Counted from the first letter of the stretch, positions 31,849 to 45,200 are shown. The stretch is 64,000 bases of DNA from Malurus cyaneus samueli (GCA_009741485.1 VKON01002658.1:829623-893622), one strand, 5' to 3'. A program made the numbers and translations. The notes: generated by a model from the sequence alone, not told the origin.

Positions 31849-34800
31849 TCAGTGTGGAGAGTTCAGGTGAAATGAGATGCTGACACCACTGCTGATGGCA
31901 GAATCTCCATTCCAGGTGACTCTGGGTATACACAGTGACCTGTCCCATGTTTCACACCTGGAAATCAATTCTGGTAGCTGGGCTCGGTGTTCCTGTACAT
32001 ATTTCCTTTAACAACCCCCAGAAGTGATCTATTTAATGTCCTGGGTGTAGCAATTCCCAGCAATATAATCGAAATCCTATGGGAAATAGAGAAATTATAT
32101 TTTCCTTAATGTCCTTCCAAGGACCAGACACACAATGCGCCGAGCTGGGTCGGTTTAAAAGAGCTTTTAAAGGATTTCTTGTTTTTTAAAGAGGGTTTGC
32201 TTTAAAGTTTTGACTTCCAGCTACTGATAGCTAAGAATAAATACAGACTGTTTGCATATAAATTGCATTTGAGTCGAAACTCTTTTGATATCAGCCTGCA
32301 GTTTTGCACTGCTGTCCGATGCTTGCCAGCATTTAATATCCTCTGTCTTTTCAGTGACCAAGCCGTGACCTTTCAAAATAAAAGTTGCAGATCGGAAGTA
32401 ACTGGCTGAGAATTAGTGCTTGGTATATTCCAGTTTACAGAGAAATGTCCTCGGTTAAAATATGGTTCATTCATCGGTCAAACCGTCCTTACTTCCTTTA
32501 ATTGAATTAAGATGGGCAAATGAGAGATGTGTGCAAGGCAGAAAAGAATTCTTCTGCAAATCACTGTTATCCTTTCGATAGTGTAAAACGAATCAATTAG
32601 AAACATGGCAAAGCATCTTTTACACAGGCACAACGTGGAAGCGGGGAATATTTCCTGAAAGTGGGAATTTAAATGGAAAATGGGGGAATGTAAATTAGAT
32701 TTTGCAATTACACGTAATCTGATTTTTCTTTGGGGAGAAAGACAGATGACTGTTATTTGACCATATTTTATAGGTTGTTACATCTACTATAATCACTTTT
32801 AGAACTTGTTCCTTTAGAAACACGTTCACGGGTCTTTTGTCTCATCAAATTGTAGCAGCAACAGTAACAAAAAAAAAAGATTGTAGCTGTTCACCATTAA
32901 ATGCAAGATTTTGCCTGTTAGTTGACTCCGAACGATAACATTTTGCTGTTTTATTTTCCTGCGTTTCCTGATCAGCTGGTTCTCAGGAATCCACTGTTTT
33001 CCAGGGTCTGTGGGTTTTGTGCTCTCAGTGGCCTTTGCAGGATTTCACATCCCTTGACAAGTCGGTGGAGATGATCAGAAGAGGCTGTTCCAGCTCAGAA
33101 ATGTTTCAATCTCTGACAATTTTGAATTTGCTGGTTTCCCTTTTTTTTTCCCTCTGTGTTTCCATCTGAGCCATGACCTGGGCTGGCAGAGCAAGGGGTG
33201 ACGGGCACTGCGCGTGGGGTTGAGACTCCTTCATCATTTATAATTTGAAATAATTCACATAAATTAAAAAAATCTATTTGCCACTGTGGTATCTTCAGTA
33301 AAATATGCAAATTTCAATACAGAACCCATGTTCTGGTGCAAAACATGGTTGTGTATATTGAAAATTTTAACTGTCACTCAGTAATTCTAATCTGGGTTAA
33401 TATTTAGTTTGCAATAAATTTAGAAACAAATTATTAAAAAAGCAAAACACGAAAGTTTTTTTTTTTAAGATGATGCATTTATTTTTTTGTTTTATTTTCC
33501 TACAAAGCATTCTAATAGGGTTTTTTTTTTTTAAAGTTGGTTTTGGTTAACTTGTGGACAGCATGGAGAACAAGAGTTTCACAGTGCTCCACAACCAGGG
33601 ACTTTAAAAACCCTTTATTTTCATCCTCAGCCACATGGTTTTTCACTTGGAAGCTTTTAGAAAACAGGCTGTTCTGCTTGATCTATGATGCAGGAGATTT
33701 TAACAGTTTTTTTTAGTATTTGAAGGAGTACCTTGGAAGGTAGAAAATCCAGCTGTGATCTGATGCTGACGGCAAACCTGACCATCAGCTGCCTTAATTT
33801 TGGTTGCTTTCCTTATGAGAATCTTTCTATTTGTCCCACAAAAATAGAGAAAAAGAAGAAAAGCAGCACAAATGACACACGAGCCCTGCAAGAAGCTCCG
33901 AGCACATTAACACCAGATTTGGAGTTATTTATTGATGGGTTTGCCCACTGGCGGTGTAAAATGTGTGTCAGTTGTCATCACCAGTAACAATTTCAGCACA
34001 TTGTGTTCCTTTTTTATTTACACCAGTGGCAACACGCTTATAAACACCGTCACCAGGGGTGGGTCAGGAGGTCAGAGCTCGGGGTTAAGAATGGAAAGGG
34101 TCATCAGCTATTAACCTAAGTTTAGCAGCAAATAGTGCAGCCCTGGACGTGCCGGGGCCTCGGCACCTTCCCAACTTAGGGAAACTTTCAGATCTCAAAG
34201 GATTCAGCTGTGAAAGGTTTTTTTTTAGGGTTTGAATTTAGGGGTTTTCGGGTGGGTGAAGTTTCATATGTTCTCTGTCTATCTCTGTATGTTTTTGTGG
34301 GCTTTCTGGTCTTTACACCAAAGGAAAACTCCTCATTTAGGGCTTAATTCCCTTCTCTTTGGAGGAAGGGGGAGTGTTCCATGGGCTTCAGCAGGAGCGG
34401 AGCCACAGAATAAAAATGATCATCAGCAGCAGTGATTGAAAGCTGAACTCAGAACTGATGAGGTGGAGGCTCAAAAACTTCACAAAAAAGTGATATTTTC
34501 CACTTTTGCCATTTTTTGGGGGAACATGCAAACCCAGCAGAGCCTGAAGCGGGGGTTTGCAGCCGTGATGAGTAGTTGGGGCGAGTAGTTGAAGGGATCT
34601 GCCTTTGAGAAAGTGCAGCCCTCAAAAACACTTCCCTGAAGGTGTTTCCAAAGGAGCTCTGAGAGGGAAAACACGGGAGTGCTGCCCAAAATATCCCGGG
34701 GATGGCTGCGACTCCCTTGTTTATTCAGAGCTCGGCCGCCACAGCCGCGAGGCTTCAGGGGAGCGCAGAATTCCCCGAGGAACTCTCACCTCCTTGGCTT

Positions 34801-35689
34801 TTATAGACACTCCTGCTTTTAATGCTCCGAAGGCCAAGTGATTTTTTTATTGTATACTTTGTATACCATGTTTTCTGGAGCCGTGAAGGGGTTTAAAAAT
34901 TGATGACGAGGAGTGCAAGGCTTCCCCTCTTTCACACAGGGCGATGAAATCCATCAGCACCGGGAAAGGAGACAAAACTGTTCCCATTAATGTTCCCTGT
35001 ATTTACAAGTGACACAGTGTTTGGAATCGTGTACGGCCCTCGACATCCCTTCAGCAGGGCGCACTCGGAGAATGGATGTACCTGTTTGAAATTCCCTCTG
35101 TTCCCATCTTTGCTGTGAGTCTGACACAGTGGGGTTTTCCTGGGAGTTCTCCACCTCCTCTGCCAAGCAGCCTCTGCTGCAGCTCAAAAAGCCTGTTTAG
35201 GAACCTTTAAAGAAAGCTGAAAATTCACAGTTGCGGTTAAACACGAGCTTAGTGTTTGCAAAGGTACCTCGTGGATTTGAATACACAGATCTAATGAATT
35301 TTAATGGGAATGAGCTTTGAATTATGTAAAATATAGTGAGATGTTCGGCTTGAACCAAACAAAAATAATCTTTCAAAGTAACATTTTAATACACAATTTA
35401 TCTAACATAGATAATTTATATCGGTTCCTTCCAACCCCAAGTCTGTTCCAGGAAGCAGCACTTCTGCCAAAAAGCTTTTCCATACAGAATCGTGGCTTTT
35501 CTGGATTGTCCAAAAAAGTTGTCTAAAGATACCTTTCCATTCTCCCAGCGCTGTTGTTTGGATGTTCAGAATTTGGTTTGTAAATAAAAAAAAAAACTTG
35601 CAGCCTGCCTGTGATGAAGAGCCTTTGCTCATCCATGAAAACGGGTGGAGTGTGATATTCCTAAAAGAAGGATTTGATTCCTCGGCCGA
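31849..35689. other. Unique non-coding sequence, conserved-looking in part
   Basis: About 32,150-32,820 is AT-rich, repeat-free and motif-dense, and may contain a conserved element around 32,500-32,640. T or A runs of 9-12 lie near 32,868, 33,458 and 33,521. A small CpG-rich patch lies at about 34,725-34,755. No gene was recognised. Confidence 0.4.
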
Positions 35690-36080
35690 TACGTGCGAGG
35701 TAGCGCTCATTGAGAGCAGGGGGCTGCATTATTTATACACATTGTATTTGCATAATACATGAAAGTGAGAAAAAATATTTTTTGCCTTTTTTATTCCGCG
35801 GGGAGCGCTCCAAGTCCGGTTTTTCCCCACAAAATCTCTCGCTCGTTACTCACACGGTTTTATGGGCAGCTTTTCCGAGGCCCCGTCAGCATTTTCAGGG
35901 TGTGCAAGCTACGGGGGAGTTACAAAAGGCCGGGTTGTGTAACAGCCTACGTGTCTGGATTGCTGCAATCTGTGCACACCAATGGTGTTACTATTAATTT
36001 TCTGAATCAAATCCTGTGCGAGGGGCCAGATGGCTTGGGAGCATCTTGTCATCCCGACCGCTGCAAACACATCCAGCCAG
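35690..36080. promoter_or_regulatory. Candidate conserved non-coding element with octamer
   Basis: An exact octamer ATTTGCAT (35,746-35,753) lies between a TATTTATAC word and a TAATAC word. It is followed by a CpG-bearing stretch (GCGGGGAGCGCTCC near 35,800) and then mixed sequence containing further CpGs. The alternation of AT-rich motif blocks with CpG-bearing blocks, with no simple repeats, suggests constraint. No open frame here has a known domain. Confidence 0.3.
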
Positions 36081-37215
36081 GAAAAAAAGAAGATTGAACT
36101 GTGATTTCACAGATTTTGCATTAGTTAATCTGGGATAGAGAGGCTTCAAAGATCCCATCAGTTAATTCTCTCGGCACTTGTGGAAATTTCTGGCACATTG
36201 TGCTAAAGCTGGTTTGAAATCCAAGCGGAGAATCAGCGCCTTAAAGGAGCTGATCTCTTGCATGTGCCCAAATTAAAAAAAAAAAAAAGATAAAATGACC
36301 CCTCCCTCGTGTGGGTTTGGACTGAAGCTGATGTTTGAGAAAACACTGAATACTTTCGATATTATCTGAAGTAGTCGGTGAAACTGTCGGGATCTGTAAC
36401 CGGTTTCATTCCAAATGCTTCCACAAATTCAGATTTTTCTAACTCTACAAATGCTGAAGGATTTTTTTCTTCCTTTTGGCTGGCTGTAATGCCACTTTCA
36501 CCTTTGCAAACAGACCTACTAAATAATAATCACTTGCAATCTGTGAATTTCCCTCCCCTTATCAATTATTAAGTATCATAAACCTTCTGTTTGGATAATC
36601 TTGGCACCACTTTAAGCGTTAACAGTAAATTTATTTTTAATTAAATCTGTGCATTGAGAATAAAATGAGGCTCTTCTGCATACTAAACAGAACACATATG
36701 CCACCTCTACTTATTATCAAAAAATCTGATAATGCTTATGAAAGTTGTGAGGGCAGGATGGAGTTCATTGTCTGTGTCCCATTTAACTTCAGCAGTGTTG
36801 GTTGGTGAGGTGCCAGCCAAGGTGAGCACTGCTGTTGCTTCAGAAGGGTTTTCTAAGAGAACTCTTCTTTTACAGAGTATTTGCCTCATGAAATTCAAAA
36901 CTTTTGTTTCAGCGTAGCTACAGGTGATGGGGAAATGCTGGCGTGCACAGAGTAGTGCTTTGGGACTCAGAGAAGGTGCTTTTCCTCCTCGGGTTCGTTT
37001 GATCGGAAAGTTTAAAATTATTTGAGGAAAACTTTATGATTTTTTGTTATCATTATAGTTGTGACTATTATTTAGCTACAGTTTTCAAGAACTTCAGTGG
37101 AGATCCATCAGCTCGCAGTTCCACAGGAGGAAAACCAAATCTAGAAAAAACACTCCAGGATGTTTTGACAGCTCAGCTCAGGAAACTTTCTGCTCCCAAA
37201 CAAGAGGTGGCCGAA
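36081..37215. other. Unique non-coding sequence
   Basis: An A run of about 14 lies near 36,275. A short plus-strand frame at 36,378-36,572 reads as an Asn/Ser/Thr-rich stretch followed by hydrophobic residues, but no acceptor precedes it and no family is recognised. Confidence 0.45.
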
Positions 37216-37312
37216 TGAAACTGCCTTTCCACGTGTGTTTTCATTAACCTTTTTGCTAATAGGAGGTGAAAATGCCTTTCCACGTGTGTTTTTGTTCAAC
37301 TTTCCGCTGATC
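37216..37312. promoter_or_regulatory. Tandemly duplicated CACGTG E-box module, 51-bp period
   Basis: TGCCTTTCCACGTGTGTTT occurs at about 37,222 and again at about 37,273, and each copy is preceded by GAGGTG. Each copy carries a perfect palindromic CACGTG (37,230-37,235 and 37,281-37,286), 51 bases or about five helical turns apart. CACGTG is the canonical site for bHLH-ZIP and bHLH-PAS factors such as USF, MYC/MAX and CLOCK/BMAL1. Function is inference. Confidence 0.45.
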
Positions 37313-37580
37313 CGAGCGTCTGGAGCCGCCGAACGCTTCTGCCGGGGACAGGAAGGCTCGGGCCGGGCGCTGTGAATCTCATCATTTATTTTTCCTGAGA
37401 GGAGCTCCCAGCTCGGGGCTGGGGGGACTTTAGCCCAGAGGGAAACACCGGGGCAGCACTGGGCACCCATTGTGCTCCAACTCGGGGCCGGGGCTGTTTG
37501 CATAACGCGCTGCCTCCGTCAGGGTCAGCCCCGGTCTGCGGCCGCCAGAAATGAAAAACATGCCCCAACCGGGCCGAGAG
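37313..37580. other. CpG-rich patch of about 270 bp
   Basis: CpG density is well above the window average, with GAGCCGCCGAACGC, GGCCGGGCGC, ACGCGC and GCGGCCGCC words. This may be a small CpG island or the core of a conserved GC-rich element. CCAAT and TATA boxes are not obvious. It adjoins the duplicated E-box module, so the two may form one regulatory unit. Frames on the minus strand here (120-122 codons) have no domain. Confidence 0.4.
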
Positions 37581-40500
37581 CGGGGTCAACAGCTGGCAAA
37601 GGATATGGCAATCATTTATATAAATATGCTTTCTCAAGCCCGCAAAAACAAAAAACCCAAAGCCAACAGCTGGGAAGGGTTGGAAGTAGCCCCAAGGCTG
37701 GTTAGTTCCCTTCCAGATGGGGAGGTTAGACCGGGGGTAGCCAGGCTGCTCCACATAGACTTCCGATTCGCATTAGGAATAAAAAGAGTGGAGGGAAGGA
37801 AAAAGGAAGAAAAGCTACAAGCATGACTGCTCTGTTTTTCACCTAACTTAATCAAATAAGTGAAGAGTTTCCGAGACGGAAGGCTTGCATTTATTGGTAT
37901 TCACGCTGGGTTTTCTGTGTTTATCACGGTGTCTGATACACTCCTTAACTCTTTCAAAGGGGAGCAGATAGATTCCAGGGAATAGTTTAGATGCAATGTC
38001 ATGGTCATTTGTAGACAGATTGAAGAATCATGTGAAGATTTGTGCTCCCTTCATGTCTCCTGAGTGTTCACATCGTCACATTCAGAAGACAAAGAAGTTG
38101 CTGCTCGTGTCTCTGAGCTCTTGCAGATACAGTTTGTTCCTCCTACAATTTGCTTTTAGCTGTCCCTGTCCTCTTAGCGTGCTTTGATCTGTCCAGTCAG
38201 AGACTTCAGAGACTTCAAGTTTCAGTCCAGAAACTTGGGCATGAAATGTTCTTTCCTTCAGCATCGTTGCCGTCCCCGCGGTGATGTCAGGGAAGGCCTT
38301 CTGCAGTTGCTGCTGCTGTGTTTTGTGCTCATTAATTTTACATTCTGACTTTTGTTTCCTGCCATCCTGACCTGTGCTGTCGGTCTTTCGATGGCCATGA
38401 TGTCATCACTGGAGCATCTGAGTTACAAACTGGGATTTCACTGCTCCTTCATTCCCAGGGAGCGGATTTCTGTCTTTCCTGCTGCACGTGCAGATGCACA
38501 AAATCCCTCATGCACGGCTGAAGCTTTATTTTCCATCTGAGGTTGTCCCCAAGCCTGCCAGGGTTTGGAAACCAACTTGGGGTCACACAAATGCATCTTT
38601 TGGTTCTGTGAGTGGATATTTGCAGAGAGGTTAAGCAAGCTCTCAGTAGCTGGGCAGCACTGAGCTCTCCTGACTGTGAAATCACGGTTGCAGGGAAGAG
38701 AGGAATTTTCACCCTGTGAACATTCAGACTATTTACAGTGGGAAATCGGCAGCAAAGCTTGTGTTGGCTATGTGTATATATTCATGGGGGTGATATTCAT
38801 CTTCTGAATTTGATTTTATCTCTTTTCCTCTTGGAAAAGACCAGTAAAACAAGGTAATTTAAAACTACCTGAACACATCCTTCCACCTTACTGTTGGGCC
38901 CTGCAGTCATAACCTCCTGACCTCGGAGGTTACGGGTCTAGTGCTTTTTATCCACCCTGATTTCCCAGTATCTGCCCACTTCCTCCTGACATTGGAGCCT
39001 TGTTATATAAGGAAATTGGAAACACCGAGCAGCCTGTCCAGCAATCTCCTCTGCAGATAAGGGCACTGGAGCAGGAGGGTTGGTTTTAAATAGAAATGTG
39101 CACCCAGGCTGTGGGGGAAGCTGAACTGGCTTTGCAGTGCCAGTTAGGAGTGCAATTACTCAAGAAATTACTGTATTTTACACATCATTTTCTACTTTTT
39201 CTAAAGTGAAAAACATACATTGAGACTTTTGCAGTTTAAAAGAATGCACATAAAAATCAGAATATAAAAATCAGTATACTTTGGAGAGGTTCTAATTCCA
39301 TAAAGGATTGGCAGGAGGATTAATAGAAGTATTAATAAGCTGCCTGATTTTTTTTTGTGGTTTTCGGAATTTTTTTTTCTCTTAACTCTTGTCTTTCTGA
39401 AGTTTACAAGATGAGGTGTCAGGGGTGATGTCCCAGGTTTGGTTGAGCTGAGCTTGACCTGCCAAGCAACAAAGTTCTGTGGATAAATGCAGCATTGGAG
39501 GGGCAAAGAGATCAGGGCTCCATCAAAGCCAAGCAGTGTCCTTTCTTCTGAAGATTTTTATTCAATTTCTGTCTGGACAGAGTTAATTTTCTCAATTGCC
39601 AACTTGTTGAGTTTTATGAAACAGAACTCAGCAGTTTGAGTGTAGAGTCTGAACGGGACAAGAAGTTTAAAGCAGTAGATGGTGATGGTGTATCGAGTTA
39701 AAAACTGATCCATGTGTTGTGTTGAAACCCAAAATTGCTCATTACAGGCTCTGTTCACAAAATAATAATTCAGATAGACAACAAAAATTCAAGTATCTAA
39801 AGCTGAATAGGGATAAGAGTTTGAGGGTGGCAGTTTTACTGCTGGAAACCCTCACAAATAACAATGGCTGGACCAACTGGGATAAAACAATTGTGAAATT
39901 GTTTCTTTGCGGTGCTTGATAGAAACAGAAGGCAAAATGAGAGAAAATGTAAAATATTTCAGGTATATTCCATGAAGTGACCAATAGGAAGTGTCTGGGA
40001 CTGGTGACATCAAGGGGATGTGCTTGAATAATTTCAAGTCCAGAATCCAGGTCAAATCCTTCTCTCCCAGGGCACACAATCCACCTTACAAAACCTAAGG
40101 CAGTGTGTTTGTTTGTCCCTGTAACAAATGTGGAGCTCAGGGCAGGGAAAGCAGGGAAATGTTCCTTGAGGCCGAGCCAAGGGAAATGCAGAGCTGGGCT
40201 GAGAACGTGGCTTCCACAGCAAAAATCTGCAACTTCTGCACCAGGAACAGGCACCATCTGGAACAACAGGACTTCATGGGAATGTCTGAGCTCCAGCAGT
40301 TCCTTGTGAAGAGTATTTCGGGACAGTTTTAGCCTCGTTGGTAACAAATAAACAAATTCTGATTCCTGGGAGATGGAGCGGGTTGGGATAGACCCTAAAT
40401 ATCCTGGAGGCACAGGAATATCCCAAATGTAGAAATGGGAGGAAGGGTTTTGGGTTAAACAGGAGTGGCCAAATGGTATCGGGCAGCAGGAGTTTTCTGT

Positions 40501-42174
40501 AGGGATTGTAGCCATTAAAAAGTGCATTTATTGTCTGTTAATTAATATCTCTGGTTCTTGGAGCACAATTCTGAAGCACATAAGATGGATTAAGGGAGGT
40601 AAAATTTAACTTATGTACTGGCAGCTTCAAACATATTGTTGATTTAATCTCATTGAACTGCTCAACTGATCCATAGTACTGAGCAAAACCTGACCAGGAA
40701 GGACCAGAGAAGAAGAAAAGGCTGAAAAATAAACTCTACAGCAGCAGACATGCCCAAAGCTTCATGGAATGAGTAAATAAGACGATTTCATAAAATGAAA
40801 CAGTAATTCCTTTCCAGAAGATTAACCAAATGGAAATGTTCAACATACAGGACTGGTTAATTAATAGTCAGGTCCATCAGTTCCCTGTAGGATTTTCCAT
40901 TTCAGAAAGAGTCTCTCCTCTTCAAACAGAGCCAGGTGAAATGATTGAAATTGCACTACGGTGGTGAATTCTTTGAAGGCACTCTCAGGTTTATGCAGTA
41001 CTAACCTGAGCTCTGGTTTGAGTGTTCTCTTTTACTTGCTTTTAGGATAAATTTCTTCTTCCTCCTGTTGCAATGATTGTGGAGTTCTTGTTAATTAGGG
41101 TCACAATCATTTAGAAACTCCTGTTTCTGTAAATGTAGTGTCAGAAGAATTAGTGCTTTGCCATGTTCATGTCAGTCTCAATTTTTTATTATTTGGTGTC
41201 AACTTACCTGGTCCTTACAAATCTCCTATAAATATAATTTCACTCCTTAATTATTCTTTAGCACTTCCCTGGATGAAATTTATACTGTGAGTAGTTTTCC
41301 TTAGTAATCACCATTGGGTTTGAAGCATCAAAACCAGTGAAAATAATCCCTTGAAATGTGGCTTAAAGTCATTTCCTTCCTTCCTTTTCCTTTCCATTTT
41401 AAATGCACACCTGCACTGGAGCCCCTGGCAAAGGGAGCCTTTCTGTGGTGGCCCAGTGGACCTTCTTGGTGGCCCAGTGGTGGCTGCAGGACTAGAAGTG
41501 TCTTTAGGGACAATGTGAGTTTCGTTTGCGAAGTTCAGATCTTTTACTGTTTACCAACCCCCCAAAACACACAAAAACATTTCTTGAGGGTTTGTTTGGG
41601 TTGGTGATAAGGAAAACCATTTTAACCACACTGTGAATTTATCCAGAAGATGTAGAATTTGGATTCAGGAGTCGTTTTAACGGAAACTTCTCCTTTATAA
41701 AAACAGCAGAGTGAGAAAAAAAAAAGGAGTCAAAAAGCAGAAAGTGTAAAAAGAAAAACCTGCCCCATCAAATGAAATATTTCTTTATTCCTGCTTTTTT
41801 CTCCAGTGGGAAGCAAGAAAACATTTAACTTTGTTATTAAACTTCACTGCCTTCATGGGGCATCTCCTACCTACGGTTTAACAAGCACTGAGAAAATTAT
41901 TTCTTATTTGATCTCTCCCCTCCCAACTGTGCCTATTCCAACTGCAGTGTCCCTTTTCTGCCACCTAAAGGAAGGAGTAGTGCCCCATGGGTTCTTCTCA
42001 AAAAGCAAAAACTGTTTTCATCACCGTGCACCAACTTTTGTCCCCCATTCCTGGCAGTGCAGTGAACAGAGGCACAGTACACTCAAAAAATTCATCATAA
42101 ATTGTCACTGAAATCCCAGAATTTGAATACAGATGTAATAAATAAGAAATTTGGAAGGAATTTTTTTTTATCAT
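37581..42174. other. Unique non-coding sequence, includes a 261-codon chance frame
   Basis: The minus-strand frame of 261 codons at 39,742-40,527 is among the longest outside simple repeats. Its translation shows no domain, no plausible start context and no conserved motif I recognise. A perfect 8-base-arm hairpin (TAACCTCC/GGAGGTTA) lies at 38,910-38,932, a size expected by chance. No mobile element was recognised. Confidence 0.45.
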
Positions 42175-42290
42175 GGTTGTCCAGCATATAGGCCCCAGTC
42201 CAGCAGAGCACTTAGGTCCATGCTTAACTTCAAACACGAGAGAGCTGAAGTCAAGTGTGTGCTTAAGTGTTTCCTTTGCGTTCACTGCCA
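42175..42290. mobile_element. Ancient palindromic DNA-transposon (MITE-like) remnant
   Basis: The left arm, GCACTTAGGTCCATGCTTAA (about 42,208-42,227), and the right arm, GTGTGTGCTTAAGTGTTTCC (about 42,256-42,275), are imperfect inverted copies: about 19 of the inner 25 positions pair. The outer left end reads GGCCCCAGTCCAGCAGAG. This matches an old amniote non-autonomous element, common in turtles and crocodilians, that ends in GGGCC...GATCC/AGTCCAGCAAAGCACTTAAGC. It is probably hAT-like, but I do not recall a catalogued name. Confidence 0.55.
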
Positions 42291-45200
42291 GCGCCAGGAC
42301 GGGGGGTGTGGGTCCTACGGTAGCAGGTGAGTCATTCCATAAATCTCTCCATATTACCAAGTGATTGCATGACAGCTTTTCAACTCCAAATAACCATTCC
42401 TGGCTTTTTTTTTGGCATCGGATGAATTAAACTCTCGCTGTTCGTACACGGGTTTGCACTGTCTGCGTTTAAAAATGTGTAATTTCAGCTCCTGGCTGTG
42501 CCAGTTCTCACAATTTTTGGGGTTGGTTTCGTGTGTGAATTCGGAGCAAGAACTTGGAGTTCCATCCCTGAGATAAGAGGTCAGACAGGATCAATTTGCA
42601 GAGTTTCTTTGCTGATTTCCAAGCTCACGCTCTGCCTGAAACAAACCCAGGTATGGAAACGATCCGATGGACGAATCCTGGCAGAGCTGCTCAGGTTGAA
42701 ACCCTGAGCATTTCCCCTGCTTTCCAAGAGCTTGGTTTTATTTTTAAATGAAGTTTGGGATGTGAAGAAGCCCGGAGGAGCGCGGAGCCGTGAGCGCCGC
42801 CGCCCTTTCCCAGCTGGGGTTTTGGCAAAGTGTCATTCCCGCTGTTAAACACGGTGACCTTGCTGCCTATGATTTACTAACTGTTTTACAAACATTTCCT
42901 CACTCTGTGAGGTTTGATATGTTCTCCATCCTCAACAGCTCAACAGAGCCACTCAACCACCGAGCCAAACCTGCCTTTGTTTACAGCTTTTCCGGAAATT
43001 TTCGCAGAGAAAAAAAACTTTCTCCTTTTCCAATGTTTTATTTTTAAGTCAACACTTTCTATGGTTTATTTGTGCAAAGCAACATTCGGGTACAAGGTAT
43101 TGCACCGTGTCCAAGTGGGAATTGCTGCCTTTCTAAAAATAAATTGGGGGTCATGTGAACCAGTGCAGAAAAATCTGAAGATACCAAATATTACAGGACC
43201 TTTACATTTGGTGGTTCTTTTTTCCATAATATTCTGAGCCTGGATTTTTCTGAACTTTTTTTTCCCACATCAGTTTCTATAATAGAGAAGAACGTAAAAT
43301 GATGAAACACAGGAAGGAATCTTCTTTTAAACAAAATTATCAGTGTTAAAAATAACAGTCCTATTTTCCCTCAGTGTGCATTTTTTTCTTATAATGGCTT
43401 TATTTAGTAGCCTTGCTATTAAATACAGCTGAAGAGTCCAGTAATATTTAAGTGGCATTTTATTTCATTAAAACTTAATTTTCCCAAATGCTAATTTGCC
43501 TGATGTGCCTTGAAGTCCCACAGATTTAATTTCATGTTTTTTGGGCAGGGAACTTGAAACTCAGGGCGCTTGGGAGAAGGAAACCAGGCAGCTGTGCCTG
43601 CTCTTTGCATTGAAACTTAGCACAAATTAAAATTAGAATGGGATGGGAATGTTTTTATTAAATGTTTTCACAGTGGAGATATGTTTCATGGAAATGGCCT
43701 TGTTTTGATGACAGTTTCTCAGGGTCAGAGTGCAATTTCTAGGGAAAAAAGGAGACAAGAATAACCTGGGGAAGGAAGGGCACGCGGGGCTCCTCGTGCC
43801 CAGGTAGTGGGAATTTCTCCCTGTTCTCTCATTCCTTTTAAAACATACATTTATTTACCATAAAATATACATTTTTTTACTGTATTTATTATTTCTGCTG
43901 AAAATGCTGCTAGTTTCAGCAGCAAGACAGACATACCAGCCTACAAAAAGTGTCTTTCAGTGTGCTTAATTCCGAAATATCGTTTCTCTCTGGTGTTTCA
44001 GAGTAAAGAAATCAAAATATTGAAAATTTTACTGCAAATTGACAATTGATGATACAAAAGGTAAAGATATTTAGGGAAGGTTTGTCTTCTGTTAGGTGCA
44101 CAGCTTGCTCAGGACTGGGTATGAGATTTCAATCTAGTTCCAAATGAGAAATCTCTACTTCATTTTGTTTTCAGTCCTCATCAATTTGTTCTTTGAGCTG
44201 TACTCCACTGAATGTGTATTTTCAAGCCTATCTGAATAATTAATGTTTTCTTTGCATTTAGCAGATTGGTGAAATAAAATGGAAATGACCTAGAGAGGTG
44301 TTGACATTGAACCCCTGCACAGCAGGAGTGGATATTGTTAAAATACCTCCTCGTGGCTATATTACATATATTGCATTTTTAATCCTGTGAAATACAAGTG
44401 AATTAGAATTCTAAATCTTCCTTTTAAATGCATTAGATTATTAATGCTGTTAAAGGAAATGCCCACAAATGGAATTATTTCTGGAGGGTTTGTTTGCTTG
44501 TTTTAATCACTATGAGGCACTCGGGCATTCAAAGGGAATTTCTGTGCCAGGCTACCAGGTCAGAATAAGAGGCAGAACCTTCACCAAAGGAAAACAACTT
44601 TCAATATTGGTGAAAAAATACTTTGAAAACACTTTATGTCTAGAAATTGTAATTATTAATGTAGTGTTTGTTATTTAATGCCAGTGTTAGGGTGAAAGCT
44701 AAAAGGAAAGGGGTTTGAATAGTGCAATAAATGATTATTTACTTCTTGCAAATTAAGTACATTCAACTAAGTGAACATTTGCTTCAGTTTCCAGGCATAT
44801 GTGGGATGGAAAAAAAATAAAAGGAGGAAAATAAAAGTCATGTTGAGTGTGTTACAGCCCCACAGAGGCCCAGGCTGCAGCAGTGCCAGTCCCTGGCTGC
44901 TGGAGCAGGGCAGTCCTGCATTCCCACTCTGGAAAAACCGATTTCCTGCTTCAGCTTGGTGTGAAAAATGGAAGAATGAGTGAGTGTTAGGCAGCACATG
45001 CTCCGAAAAGCGGTCAAAAGGGAGTGAAAGTGTCAGATGTGGAGCGTTGGGTCGGTGAGCCTGAGAATTGGGAACTCAGCCCCGTGCTCAGCTCGTGATG
45101 GGGAACGTTCCGTGTGACTGCAGGGGCAGGGCCGTCCTAAAAACAGAGCTGCACTGCAGAGCTGGAGGTGCTGAGAAACTGCTGCCTTTCCTGCTTTGTC

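Noticed and set aside
16659..35753. Enrichment of octamer (ATGCAAAT) sites
   Set aside because: Three exact sites were noted (16,659, 29,243 and 35,746), close to the roughly two expected by chance for an 8-mer on both strands.
36378..36572. Asn/Ser/Thr-rich then hydrophobic short frame, like a GPI tail
   Set aside because: No acceptor site precedes it, and the frame continues well past the hydrophobic part before stopping.
38910..38932. Perfect 8-base-arm hairpin
   Set aside because: About ten inverted repeats of this size are expected by chance in 64 kb.
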